The position numbers and the translations under genes were made by a program. Below the pieces are notes generated by a model. It did no database searches. It saw nothing but the letters and a program-made list of their open reading frames with translations, and was not told where the DNA came from. A DNA stretch of 44,011 nt from Synechococcales cyanobacterium bin59.metabat.ball.084. GTDB lineage: Bacteria > Cyanobacteriota > Cyanobacteriia > Cyanobacteriales > Chamaesiphonaceae. Positions 18,723 through 26,639 of the stretch are shown piece by piece (positions within the stretch are counted from its first letter, which is position 1; every line of letters starts with the position of its first letter). Where the stretch lies: positions 1-44,011 of the forward strand of contig JAAFHZ010000023.1 in assembly GCA_013297675.1 (NCBI GenBank), in the 5' to 3' direction.

Positions 18723-20033
18723 ATGGAAACGGCTTTCTCTTTACCCCGCAGCCCTAAACTGCACACCAATCTGCCTGGGCCAAAGGCTGCGGCGCTCATT
18801 CTGCGCGATCGGGCGGTTACTTCTCCTTCCTATACTCGCGGTTATCCTCTGGTGGCTGCCAAAGGAGATGGCTGCATGATTGAAGATGTCGATGGCAATG
18901 TTTTTCTGGATCTGACGGCGGGAATTGCTGTCACTAGTACCGGGCATTGTCACCCCAGAGTTGTTGCGGCTATTCAAGCCCAGTCTAGCCAGCTCATCCA
19001 CATGTCTGGTACTGATTTCTATTATGAGCCGCTGGTAGATCTGGCCGAAAGACTGGCACAGTTAGCCCCTTTTCCTATAAATGATCAGGGCATTCGCGCC
19101 AAAGTTTTTTTCTCAAATTCTGGTGCCGAATCTTTAGATGGGGCTTTGAAGTTGGCACGCTATGCTACCGGTCGATCGCGGGTAATTTCCTTCCTAGGAG
19201 CTTTTCATGGGCGCACCTATGGCGCGATGTCTCTGACAGGATCAAAAGCGGTGCAATGCCATGGTTTTAGTCCGCTGGTGCCGGGAGTTACTCATATTCC
19301 CTATAGTCATGCGGGGTTAGACTACCTAGAAACATCGTTATTTTCTACTGTAGTTCCGCCCTCAGAAGTTGCCGCAATTGTAGTTGAAGCTATTCAGGGC
19401 GAAGGTGGCTACATTGTGCCGGAGGATGGTTTTTTAGCCCGAATTCGTCAAATCTGCGATCAACATGGAATTCTGATGGTGGTAGATGAAGTGCAGTCGG
19501 GGATGGGTCGTACCGGTAAGCTGTTTGCGATCGAGCATTGGCATGTGCAACCCGATATTGTCACTATTGCCAAGGGCATTGCCAGTGGTTTACCTCTTGG
19601 GGCATTTTTGGCTCGCCCAGCAATTATGACTTGGCCGCCCGGTTCTCATGCCACTACGTTTGGTGGTAATCCGGTGGCCTGTGCGGCGGCCAATGTCACA
19701 TTGGATTTACTTCAGGAGGAATTGATGGATAATGCTCTGCTGCGGGGCGCAGAATTGCAGGAGGGCTTAAGGCAACTGGCCAGTCAATTTCCTGGTCTAT
19801 CACTGCCGCGCGGTAAGGGATTAATGGTAGGCATAGATATTTTAGATGCCGAGGGACAGCTATCGGCCAAGCGTCGTGATGCCATTGTGGATCAGGCTTT
19901 TTATCAGGGTTTGCTGCTGCTGGGCTGCGGCAAGGCGGCTATTCGCTTTTGTCCGCCCCTGGTGATTGATGCTGACCAAATTCAAACGGCTCTGAAGATT
20001 TTGGCTACAGTTTTAGCTAAAAATCCTGCGTGA
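18723..20033 (+). CDS. Class III PLP aminotransferase (omega-amino acid type)
   Basis: This is a 436-residue fold-type I enzyme of the class III group. It shows GHCHPRVVAA (around 74-83), the SNSGAESLDGALKLAR phosphate-binding region, VVDEVQSGMGRTG with the PLP-ring Asp, and the Schiff-base lysine K284 in TIAKGIASGLPLGAF. It resembles the archaeal and thermophile ornithine/lysine/4-aminobutyrate aminotransferase branch more than ArgD. The start is the ATG at 18723, eight bases after GGAGG; the in-frame TTG at 18708 overlaps that site and is unlikely. Between an ALDH and HglS it would remove the epsilon-amino group of lysine or the alpha-amino group of 2-aminoadipate. GABA transaminase is an alternative. 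Family sure, substrate inferred. Confidence 0.88.
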   Translation: METAFSLPRSPKLHTNLPGPKAAALILRDRAVTSPSYTRGYPLVAAKGDGCMIEDVDGNVFLDLTAGIAVTSTGHCHPRVVAAIQAQSSQLIHMSGTDFYYEPLVDLAERLAQLAPFPINDQGIRAKVFFSNSGAESLDGALKLARYATGRSRVISFLGAFHGRTYGAMSLTGSKAVQCHGFSPLVPGVTHIPYSHAGLDYLETSLFSTVVPPSEVAAIVVEAIQGEGGYIVPEDGFLARIRQICDQHGILMVVDEVQSGMGRTGKLFAIEHWHVQPDIVTIAKGIASGLPLGAFLARPAIMTWPPGSHATTFGGNPVACAAANVTLDLLQEELMDNALLRGAELQEGLRQLASQFPGLSLPRGKGLMVGIDILDAEGQLSAKRRDAIVDQAFYQGLLLLGCGKAAIRFCPPLVIDADQIQTALKILATVLAKNPA

Positions 20034-20057
20034 GCGATGTTTTTTCAAGGAGCTTTT

Positions 20058-20969
20058 ATGAAACCCGCAGAAATTGCCCAACAGCTTTGGGATTTATTAT
20101 GGCAAGACTACCGCGATCGAGTGACCTATGCCCGCATTTACCAGCAGATGATTACAGAAGCTGGCGGATCGATCGCTAACGACCATATTGCTTTTCGGAC
20201 TCTGCGTTTAACTGTTGATCAACATGGCCACAGTATGCAGCTTGGCATTCCTTATTTAGCTAAAATCGCGGAAGCTCTGGGCTATCGGCAAGCTGGGGAA
20301 TATCATTTTCCCGAACAGTTTCTTTATGCTCATCACTACGCTCACCCTGATCAAGATAGCTATGATCTGCCTAAGCTGTTTATTAGTGAGTTAATTGTGG
20401 ATGACTTGCCAAAAAACGCGGCGGCTGTGATTAAAGAGACTGTACAGAGTAGTGATTTTTCCTGGTATCCCGATATGCCGCTGGAATCAATGAAGACATG
20501 CGATCGACAGGCTTTACTGACTACATTGGCTCACTTATTCGATCGTCCTTGGCAACCGCCGCAGCAGTCTGCGGTAGAGCAGGTAAATGCTGTTAGTCAA
20601 TATGGTGCTTGGGTGTTGCTCTATGGCTATGCTGTGAACCATTTTACGGGCTATGTGAATCGTCACCAAGCTGCTAAATATCAAACTATTGACCAAACGA
20701 TTGCCGGGTTAATTAATCTGGGGGTGCCCATGAAGTCATCGATCGAAGGCAGCATCGAGAGCGGTCTTTGCCAAACTGCCACTCAAGCAGCGATCGGGCA
20801 AGCCTGGGTAAAAGATGATACCGGCCACCTCATCCAAATTCCTTGGCCTTATGCTTACTACGAAATTGCCGAACGTCATCAAATTAAAGACTTAGCGGGT
20901 AACTTGGTGCTGTTTGGAGGATTCTTGAGTGCTCAAGCCAAACAATTATTTGAAATGACCCGGCGCTAA
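20058..20969 (+). CDS. hglS: 2-oxoadipate dioxygenase/decarboxylase (DUF1338, HglS family)
   Basis: This 303-residue protein matches DUF1338. Characterised members (HglS of Pseudomonas putida and plant homologues) are Fe(II) enzymes that convert 2-oxoadipate to D-2-hydroxyglutarate with release of CO2, the last special step of lysine catabolism. The metal ligands are visible: His in DHIAFRTL near the N-terminus, His in YAVNHFTGYVN, and Glu in YYEIAER near the C-terminus. I start it at 20058 because AAGGAG at 20047-20052 is five bases upstream; 20037 is the alternative. It is 24 bases after the aminotransferase stop, so the three genes form a probable operon ending at the terminator near 21098. 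Confidence 0.85.
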   Translation: MKPAEIAQQLWDLLWQDYRDRVTYARIYQQMITEAGGSIANDHIAFRTLRLTVDQHGHSMQLGIPYLAKIAEALGYRQAGEYHFPEQFLYAHHYAHPDQDSYDLPKLFISELIVDDLPKNAAAVIKETVQSSDFSWYPDMPLESMKTCDRQALLTTLAHLFDRPWQPPQQSAVEQVNAVSQYGAWVLLYGYAVNHFTGYVNRHQAAKYQTIDQTIAGLINLGVPMKSSIEGSIESGLCQTATQAAIGQAWVKDDTGHLIQIPWPYAYYEIAERHQIKDLAGNLVLFGGFLSAQAKQLFEMTRR

Positions 20970-21093
20970 ACCTTCATGTTAAAGGAGCTACTGTGTAAAG
21001 ATATTGAATTTAGAGTCGATCGATTTTCGGAGTTTTCTGGAATGTTATTAAGTGTTTTGAAACCTAAGGGCTTGATTGAGTTGATTTTACAAA

Positions 21094-21126
21094 CAAAAAA
21101 AGAGGCTCAACACCTCTTTTCTTTTT
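21094..21126. terminator. Bidirectional terminator between hglS and apcC
   Basis: AAAAGAGG (21098-21105) pairs with CCTCTTTT (21113-21120) around a seven-base loop. There are A-runs before and T-runs after, so it can end transcription from the plus-strand hglS operon and from the minus-strand apc operon. Confidence 0.85.
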
Positions 21127-21140
21127 GATGATTTCTTGAT

Positions 21141-21344
21141 TTACTGTAAGCCAGTATTCATACCGGGCTTACCAGTAGCCAATTCTACCTTCACGATCTT
21201 GCCGCCCATTTTCATAATGCGCTGCTGTTCACGAAACCAATTATCGTAAGGAACTAACTTAGTGAAATAAGTATTTTGTAGTTCGCGCTGAGTGCGAGTC
21301 CGTGACAGGCTTGGCACACAGGCAGTAACTTTGAACATCCGCAT
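21141..21344 (-). CDS. apcC: Allophycocyanin core linker L-C7.8
   Basis: This 67-residue linker sits inside the allophycocyanin trimer disc of the phycobilisome core and tunes its absorbance. The sequence MRMFKVTACVPSLSRTRTQR is the canonical start of ApcC (CpcD-like linker fold), and the basic tail KMGGKIVKVELATGKPG also fits. I start it at 21344, not at the upstream ATG at 21395, because a GGAGA lies nine bases before and the length is then the usual 67. It follows apcB by 174 bases containing a long inverted repeat, a common arrangement that lowers apcC expression. It ends just before a bidirectional terminator. Confidence 0.96.
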   Translation of the reverse strand: MRMFKVTACVPSLSRTRTQRELQNTYFTKLVPYDNWFREQQRIMKMGGKIVKVELATGKPGMNTGLQ

Positions 21345-21395
21345 ATTGGAATTTCTCCGAAAGCTATTTAAAATATCATTGCCCAGATACTTCAA

Positions 21396-21492
21396 AGTCC
21401 GGGAAATTAAGAATCAGCATTAGCGCTTCGCAACCGACCTAAGTTTAGATTGGCTCTCGCAGAGCTAGCACCCACTCCCAACTTCCCGGACT
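21396..21492 (-). promoter_or_regulatory. Long hairpin between apcB and apcC
   Basis: AGTCCGGGAA (21396-21405) is perfectly complementary to TTCCCGGACT (21483-21492), giving a 10-pair stem around 77 bases. An inner stem, GCTCT-CGC-AGAGC, is also present. No T-run follows, so it is more likely an attenuator, a processing site or a 3' stabiliser for apcAB mRNA than a full terminator. It would help set the low apcC to apcAB ratio. Confidence 0.6.
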
Positions 21493-21518
21493 CCAAATTA
21501 ACCCGTTCTAAGCTGAGA

Positions 21519-22004
21519 TTAACCCAAGCCAGAGCAGATATAGTCGAAATAAACGCCCATTTCCTTACCGGCATCAGCGCCAACTAAGCTAGCAGTTACT
21601 TCTTTCATAGCTTGAATAGCTTGAGAAGTAGCAGCAACAGGAACTCCTAAAGAGTTGTAAGTTTCTTTCAAACCGTTTAATACGCGCTCATCCAAGATGG
21701 AAGGGTCGCCAGCTAACATAGCATAGGTCGAATAGCGCAGGTAGTAGTCCAAGTCACGAATACAAGCAGCATAGCGGCGAGTAGTGTACATGTTGCCACC
21801 GGGACGAGTGATGTCCGAGTAAAGCAAAGATTTAGCGACAGCTTCTTTAACAATAGTGGCAGCATTTGCACTGATCGTGCCAGCAGCACGTACTCGCAGT
21901 TCGCCAGTACCAAAGTAAGCTTTAAGCTTGTTTAGTGAGTTTGAATCCAGGTACTTGCCCTGAACGTCCGAAGAGTTGATTACAGAGGTGATTGCGTCTT
22001 GCAT
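21519..22004 (-). CDS. apcB: Allophycocyanin beta subunit
   Basis: This 161-residue phycobiliprotein has the start [20 protein letters not shown], the chromophore region [16 protein letters not shown] with the Cys that binds phycocyanobilin (C81 in usual numbering), and the C-terminus [11 protein letters not shown]. The length is exact for ApcB. It pairs with ApcA to form the trimers of the phycobilisome core that receive energy from phycocyanin and pass it to the photosystems. It is 60 bases after apcA, with AAGGAA before the ATG. Co-transcription with apcA is expected. Confidence 0.98.
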   Translation of the reverse strand: MQDAITSVINSSDVQGKYLDSNSLNKLKAYFGTGELRVRAAGTISANAATIVKEAVAKSLLYSDITRPGGNMYTTRRYAACIRDLDYYLRYSTYAMLAGDPSILDERVLNGLKETYNSLGVPVAATSQAIQAMKEVTASLVGADAGKEMGVYFDYICSGLG

Positions 22005-22064
22005 TGTTTAAATTCCTTAACTGTTAACTTGATTGTTGAAGCCTCAGGGGTGTTAATCGAACGA

Positions 22065-22550
22065 TTAACCCATTGCGCCGATTAGATAATCGAAGTAAGC
22101 ACCTGCTTCAGCAGCGTCTTCACCAGACATCATGGCTACAGCAGCATCTTTCATTGCACGGATGCCGCTAGCAACTGCGTCAATTGGGGTGCCCAAAGAC
22201 TTATACATTTCGCGCACGCCTACCACACCGATTTCTTCGATCGGGGTAACATCGCCAGCTACTACTCCGTAAGTAATCAAACGTAGGTAGTAGTCCATGT
22301 CACGCAAGCAAGTTGCAGTCATTTCTTCGCCGTAAGCGTTTCCACCAGGAGAAACCACATCAGGACGTTGTTGGAACAGTTTGTTACCAGCTTCTTTAAC
22401 CAGACGTTCACGTGAATCAGTCAAAGTTTGAGCGATTCTGAGGCGACGTTCGCCAGAAGTTACAAAAGACTTGATCCGGTCGAGTTCGCCGGGGCTTAGG
22501 TAACGGGCTTCAGCGTCAGCATTGACGATCGCTTTGGTGACGATACTCAT
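22065..22550 (-). CDS. apcA: Allophycocyanin alpha subunit
   Basis: This 161-residue phycobiliprotein begins [20 protein letters not shown] and contains [18 protein letters not shown], where the Cys binds phycocyanobilin, and ends [14 protein letters not shown]. Length and motifs are those of ApcA. It leads the apcA-apcB-apcC operon. The ATG is preceded by GGAG at nine bases. The core-membrane linker gene apcE, often directly upstream in cyanobacteria, is absent here: an aminotransferase gene lies there in the opposite direction. Confidence 0.98.
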   Translation of the reverse strand: MSIVTKAIVNADAEARYLSPGELDRIKSFVTSGERRLRIAQTLTDSRERLVKEAGNKLFQQRPDVVSPGGNAYGEEMTATCLRDMDYYLRLITYGVVAGDVTPIEEIGVVGVREMYKSLGTPIDAVASGIRAMKDAAVAMMSGEDAAEAGAYFDYLIGAMG

Positions 22551-22966
22551 TATTGTGTATTACTCCAAAAAAAATTTATAAACCAGATATGAATATATAA
22601 CTGGCTTTACCAAGTTAAACTATAGCGCCGAGTCTGTGAAAAAACACGATCAATTTGCCTAAAGTTTTATATCCTTAGGGCAAGCTTCGCGAACGAAACA
22701 TCGACTGTGGGGATCTCGGTAAGGTCGGCTACCTTCAAAATGTATTTTCGGGCATTGGTGAGTAATTCCGAAGAAACTCGTAACAGTTCGTAATAAAGCG
22801 CAATTTTGGGCGCTGTCTTCCGGCTGAATTCACTAGTCTATTGGTTGGTGACTGGCTAGCTCATTTTTTGTGATGAACTTAATAAAAATAACTTTTGAAG
22901 ATTTCTGATTTCTGTTCGATCGCTCTGGTATGCTGGTTGTTCATGATCATCGCCACATCGCCTTCA
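22551..22966. promoter_or_regulatory. Divergent control region, apcA and the aminotransferase gene
   Basis: This 416-base region holds no gene. On the minus strand a candidate -10 (TATAGT, 22624-22619) would give an apcA leader of about 60 bases, but no clear -35 stands at the right distance, so the placement is tentative. The apcA Shine-Dalgarno GGAG is next to the gene. The plus-strand promoter of the aminotransferase gene is not identifiable by eye. Confidence 0.4.
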
Positions 22967-24160
22967 ATGACATTAGATTGGATTAGTCCGGCTGCTCGGG
23001 TTCGCAATTTGCCGCAGTATGTATTTGCGCGGTTAGATGAACTCAAGACAAGTGCCCGTAAGCAGGGCATTGACCTCATCGACTTAGGAATGGGCAACCC
23101 TGATGGAGCTGCCCATGGGTCGGTAATTGCTGCGGCCAAAAAAGCCCTAGATGATCCCAATATTCACGGATACCCGCCCTTTGAGGGAGTAGGCAGTTTT
23201 CGACGCACGGTGGCTGAGTGGTATCACCGTCGGTACGGCGTGACCTTAAACCCTGAGAACGAAGCCTTGCCCCTAATGGGTTCCAAAGAAGGGTTGGCGC
23301 ATTTGGCCATGGCCTTTTTAGATCCAGGGGATGTGGTGCTGGTACCCAACCCTGCTTATCCGGTGCATTTTCGCGGACCATTGATTGCTGGTGCCGAGAT
23401 TCACGAAATGTTGCTGACGGCCGAGAATGATTGGGTGATTGACCTCAGCAAAATTCCAGAAGACGTGGCGCGGCGGGCAAAGATGTTGTTTTTCAACTAT
23501 CCTAGCAACCCCACCGGGGCAACGGCACCTCGGGAGTTTTATGAAGAAATTGTGGCTTTTGCTCACAAGTACGAAATTATTTTGGTGCATGATCTCTGCT
23601 ATGCCGAGCTGGCCTTTGATGGTTATCAGCCCACTAGTCTGTTAGAAATCCCTGGTGCCAAGGAGATCGGCGTGGAGTTTCACACTATGTCTAAGACCTA
23701 TAACATGGCCGGTTGGCGGATTGGGTTTGTGGTGGGAAATTCCCAAATTATTCAGGGGCTACGCACTCTCAAGACCAATTTAGATTACGGCATCTTTGCT
23801 GCTCTCCAGTCGGCGGCTGAAACTGCACTGAATTTACCCGATTCTTATGTGTCGGAAGTGCAAAACCGTTACAAAGAAAGAAGAGACTTTGTGATTGCAG
23901 GCATGGCAGAGCTGGGCTGGAATATCACTAAGACCAAAGCCACTATGTATTTGTGGATTGCTTGTCCACCGGGAATTGGTTCTACCGAGTTTGCCTTGAA
24001 GGTGCTGAGCGAAACTGGGGTGGTGCTGACACCGGGGAATGCTTTTGGTACCGGTGGCGAGGGCTATGTGCGGATGAGCCTGATTGCCGACTGCGATCGC
24101 CTAGGTGAAGCAATTCAACGCCTCAAGAGTGCTGGGATTACCTACGACTCCTTCCAGTAA
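22967..24160 (+). CDS. Class I/II PLP aminotransferase (AlaC / DapL-like)
   Basis: This 397-residue fold-type I aminotransferase shows IDLGMGNPDG, YPPFEGVGSFRRTVAEWY, NYPSNPTGA, VHDLCYAELAFDG, and the Schiff-base lysine K243 in HTMSKTYNMAGWRIGF. These fit the bacterial AlaC/YfdZ branch that is often labelled LL-diaminopimelate aminotransferase. Reactions in this branch include alanine-pyruvate/glutamate transamination; true cyanobacterial DapL has a different N-terminus. I choose the ATG at 22967 because MTLDWISPAARVRNLPQYVF is the expected start; the 24 codons upstream (from 22895) read as hydrophobic noise. No Shine-Dalgarno is seen, which is common in cyanobacteria. The substrate is not settled. 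Confidence 0.88.
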   Translation: MTLDWISPAARVRNLPQYVFARLDELKTSARKQGIDLIDLGMGNPDGAAHGSVIAAAKKALDDPNIHGYPPFEGVGSFRRTVAEWYHRRYGVTLNPENEALPLMGSKEGLAHLAMAFLDPGDVVLVPNPAYPVHFRGPLIAGAEIHEMLLTAENDWVIDLSKIPEDVARRAKMLFFNYPSNPTGATAPREFYEEIVAFAHKYEIILVHDLCYAELAFDGYQPTSLLEIPGAKEIGVEFHTMSKTYNMAGWRIGFVVGNSQIIQGLRTLKTNLDYGIFAALQSAAETALNLPDSYVSEVQNRYKERRDFVIAGMAELGWNITKTKATMYLWIACPPGIGSTEFALKVLSETGVVLTPGNAFGTGGEGYVRMSLIADCDRLGEAIQRLKSAGITYDSFQ

Positions 24161-24220
24161 AATGAGTAAGCCTCAGGTTCTGATCCAATCTATGTTTTGC
24201 ACTGCTTACTTAAGAAAATT

Positions 24221-24562
24221 ATGAGCGAAACCATTTTTAGCAAAATTATCCGCCGGGAGATTCCTGCTGACATTGTTTACGAAGATGACCTGATTTTGGC
24301 TTTTCGGGATATTCAGCCTCAAGCACCTATCCACATATTAGTAATTCCCAAGCAGCCGATCGAGTCGATTTCTACCGTCACCCCTGCCGACCAAGCTGTT
24401 CTGGGGCACTTAATGGTTAAAATTCAGCAGATTGCGGCTGAAGCAGAGCTGGTGAATGGCTATCGAGTGGTGACTAACATTGGTGCCGATGGCGGCCAGA
24501 CTGTCTCTCATTTGCATTTTCATATTCTTGGTCAGCGCCAAATGGCTTGGCCACCGGGTTAG
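24221..24562 (+). CDS. HIT family protein (HinT-like purine nucleotide hydrolase)
   Basis: This 113-residue protein has the HinT fold: SETIFSKIIRREIPADIVYE at the start, LAFRDIQPQAPIHILVIPK, and the histidine triad HLHFH in QTVSHLHFHILGQRQM. Such enzymes hydrolyse adenosine phosphoramidates and related nucleotide adducts in the cytosol. I prefer the ATG at 24221 over 24197, since the protein then starts at the conserved SETIF. It lies 60 bases after the aminotransferase stop on the same strand and may be co-transcribed. Confidence 0.94.
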   Translation: MSETIFSKIIRREIPADIVYEDDLILAFRDIQPQAPIHILVIPKQPIESISTVTPADQAVLGHLMVKIQQIAAEAELVNGYRVVTNIGADGGQTVSHLHFHILGQRQMAWPPG

Positions 24563-24606
24563 CAGCTATTTATATCTCAAAGGGAAAAAATAATTCTTAT
24601 TTCCTC

Positions 24607-24635
24607 TTTACAAAGCTAAATAAGTGTTCTAATAT
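24607..24635 (+). promoter_or_regulatory. psbA promoter
   Basis: TTTACA (24607-24612) and TAATAT (24630-24635) are separated by 17 bases, an excellent sigma-70-type promoter and close to the -35 box usual for cyanobacterial psbA. The predicted start near 24642 gives a leader of about 54 bases. Confidence 0.8.
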
Positions 24636-24695
24636 GAAGACATGAGCGCAAGCCCATATCTCGAACCTTAAAAATTCATAGCAATCATAAGCAAA

Positions 24696-25778
24696 ATGAC
24701 AACTACTTTACAACGTCGCGAAAGCGCCAACGTATGGGATCGTTTTTGCGGATGGGTAACATCAACTGAGAACCGCCTTTATGTAGGCTGGTTTGGCGTC
24801 TTGATGATTCCTACTCTTCTTTCCGCAACTATCTGTTTCATCGTCGCCTTCATCGCTGCTCCTCCCGTAGACATCGATGGTATCCGTGAGCCTGTAGCTG
24901 GTTCATTGATGTATGGCAACAACATCATCTCTGGTGCTGTTATTCCCTCCTCCAATGCAATTGGTCTTCACTTCTACCCAATCTGGGAAGCTGCTTCCTT
25001 AGACGAGTGGTTGTACAACGGCGGCCCTTACCAACTAGTAGTATTCCACTTCTTGATCGGAATCTTCTGCTACATGGGTCGTGAGTGGGAACTTTCCTAC
25101 CGTCTAGGTATGCGTCCTTGGATCTGTGTTGCTTACTCTGCTCCAGTAGCAGCAGCAACCGCAGTATTCTTGATCTACCCAATCGGTCAAGGTTCTTTCT
25201 CTGACGGTATGCCTTTGGGTATCAGCGGAACTTTCAACTTCATGATCGTATTCCAAGCTGAGCACAACATCTTAATGCACCCATTCCACATGTTGGGAGT
25301 AGCTGGTGTATTCGGTGGTTCCTTGTTCTCCGCTATGCACGGTTCTTTGGTAACTTCTTCTTTGGTTCGTGAAACAACTGAAGTTGAGTCCTTAAACTAC
25401 GGCTACAAGTTCGGTCAAGAAGGCGAAACTTACAACATCGTTGCAGCTCATGGCTACTTCGGTCGTTTGATTTTCCAATATGCTTCTTTCAACAACTCTC
25501 GCTCTTTGCACTTCTTGTTAGGTGCATGGCCTGTAGTTGGAATCTGGTTCACTGCTCTGGGCGTAAGCACCATGGCTTTCAACCTCAACGGTTTCAACTT
25601 CAACTCTTCGGTAATTGACACTCAAGGTCGCGTTATCAACACCTGGGCTGACATTATCAACCGTGCCAACTTAGGTATGGAAGTAATGCACGAGCGCAAC
25701 GCTCACAACTTCCCCTTGGACTTGGCTGCTGGCGAAGCAACTCCTGTAGCTTTGACTGCTCCTTCCATCAACGGTTAA
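24696..25778 (+). CDS. psbA: Photosystem II D1 protein
   Basis: This 360-residue reaction-centre protein binds the special-pair chlorophylls, pheophytin, QB and the Mn4CaO5 cluster. Visible landmarks are Tyr161 (YZ, in [16 protein letters not shown]), the QB/His region of [32 protein letters not shown], and the C-terminal processing site [11 protein letters not shown] leaving a 16-residue tail. Residue 130 ([11 protein letters not shown]) is Glu, the state of D1:2 high-light type forms, not Gln as in Synechocystis psbA2. Codon choice differs from neighbours (many C-ending codons such as ttc, aac), typical of very highly expressed genes. It has its own promoter and terminator. Other psbA copies presumably exist elsewhere. 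Confidence 0.99.
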   Translation: MTTTLQRRESANVWDRFCGWVTSTENRLYVGWFGVLMIPTLLSATICFIVAFIAAPPVDIDGIREPVAGSLMYGNNIISGAVIPSSNAIGLHFYPIWEAASLDEWLYNGGPYQLVVFHFLIGIFCYMGREWELSYRLGMRPWICVAYSAPVAAATAVFLIYPIGQGSFSDGMPLGISGTFNFMIVFQAEHNILMHPFHMLGVAGVFGGSLFSAMHGSLVTSSLVRETTEVESLNYGYKFGQEGETYNIVAAHGYFGRLIFQYASFNNSRSLHFLLGAWPVVGIWFTALGVSTMAFNLNGFNFNSSVIDTQGRVINTWADIINRANLGMEVMHERNAHNFPLDLAAGEATPVALTAPSING

Positions 25779-25800
25779 TTTTTAACTCTTGATGCAAAAG

Positions 25801-25822
25801 ACCCCTCGAAAGAGGGGTTTTT
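25801..25822 (+). terminator. psbA terminator
   Basis: ACCCCTC-GAAA-GAGGGGT followed by T-run: a seven-pair stem with a stable GAAA loop, 23 bases after the psbA stop. Confidence 0.93.
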
Positions 25823-25836
25823 TGTTGGCCAATTAA

Positions 25837-26067
25837 TTTGCTCATTTTAATTGCAGTCATCAATTTTCTTTTGCTCCGGGTCGATCTTCACGAATTTCGC
25901 TACCCACTGAAGGGTCGAAGCTTACCATTAAAGGTGTTGGGATGCGGTGGAGTGAAGATGGCTTCAATCACCTACTTTATTTGAGGCTTGATTGGGTTAA
26001 CCAACGCTTTGATTCACTATTTCCCCATGTTTTCAATGGGCAAATTGACCCCTCTCACAACCCCTAA
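25837..26067 (+). pseudogene. Transposase C-terminal remnant
   Basis: One plus-strand frame is open from after the stop at 25834 to TAA at 26065-26067 and has no plausible start codon. Its second half reads KGVGMRWSEDGFNHLLYLRL and continues DWVNQRFDSLFP. The pattern of G-MRW followed by a helix with L-x-LR resembles the tail of several bacterial transposase families (ISKra4/UPF0236 type). I see no inverted repeats. The transposase assignment comes from memory of the motif and is uncertain. The rest of the 415-base gap between psbA and 26194 holds only the psbA terminator. Confidence 0.4.
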
Positions 26068-26193
26068 ATGCGCCCGATGCTTTTCTTTGCTGTAATTTAC
26101 CATGGGCGATCGCTGTGCTTGAAACGTGACTGACCGAGATGAATCTTTGCTCTTAAGGCTAAAATAGAAATAGCAAAATTATTAAGATTCTGT

Positions 26194-26466
26194 ATGTCTC
26201 ATTCTAGATTTAGCCCGGAAGAAGTTGCTCGGCGAGGCAAGGAACTCTACGCAAAAATTATTCGCGCCCAAGTAGAGACTGATGAGAATATTGGTAAAAT
26301 TGTATCAATTGATATTGAAACTGGTGAGTATGCGGTGGGTGAAGACCTGTTAATTCCTAGCCGCAGCCTACAAGCGAAACACCCGGATGCAGCTCTTTGG
26401 GGAGAAAGGATTGGTTTTGATGCCGTTTATGCGGTTGGCGGCACTTTGAGTGAAACCATCAAATGA
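26194..26466 (+). CDS. Small conserved protein paired with a retropepsin-like gene
   Basis: This 90-residue protein has a helical, charged N-terminal half (FSPEEVARRGKELYAKIIRA) and a beta-rich middle (IGKIVSIDIETGEYAVGED), followed by a segment on accessibility of ligands that I cannot assign (PDAALWGERIGFDAVYAVGG). I do not know its function. I recall similar small proteins encoded next to clan AA aspartic protease genes in cyanobacteria, and here its stop overlaps the start of such a gene (ATGA). That coupling suggests a two-gene module, perhaps of toxin-antitoxin style, but nothing in the sequence shows this directly. No Shine-Dalgarno is evident before the ATG at 26194. Confidence 0.65.
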   Translation: MSHSRFSPEEVARRGKELYAKIIRAQVETDENIGKIVSIDIETGEYAVGEDLLIPSRSLQAKHPDAALWGERIGFDAVYAVGGTLSETIK

Positions 26467-26639
26467 TTAGAGGGACAATTGACGATCTTCAAGCAAAAAT
26501 CACGGTGATTTTAAGGCTGCCTCATGGACAAGATATCGAAATTGGATGTGTTGTAGATACTGGATTTGCAGGCTTTTTAACGTTGCTAATCATGGCAGTA
26601 GAAAGGCTTGGTTTACCTTATCTAATTAACATCGATTAG
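26463..26639 (+). pseudogene. Truncated retropepsin-like (clan AA) aspartic protease
   Basis: The frame starts in the stop of the previous gene and encodes only 58 residues. CVVDTGFAGFLTLLIMAVERLG contains the D-T-G catalytic motif followed by FLTL, the signature of small cyanobacterial retropepsin-like proteins, which normally run to about 110-130 residues. The frame ends at TAG 26637-26639 right after GLPYLINID, and the next bases already belong to the broken Rpn-family gene on the other strand. It therefore looks cut off by a deletion or insertion junction. The normal FLTLP has Leu instead of Pro here. Confidence 0.6.

Noticed and set aside
21345-21395. Longer apcC start at 21395
   Set aside because: ApcC is normally 67 residues starting MRMFK, and the ribosome-binding site GGAGA fits the inner ATG.
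22895-22966. 24-residue N-terminal extension of the aminotransferase
   Set aside because: It is hydrophobic noise ahead of the expected start at MTLDW; a signal peptide on a cytosolic PLP enzyme would be odd.
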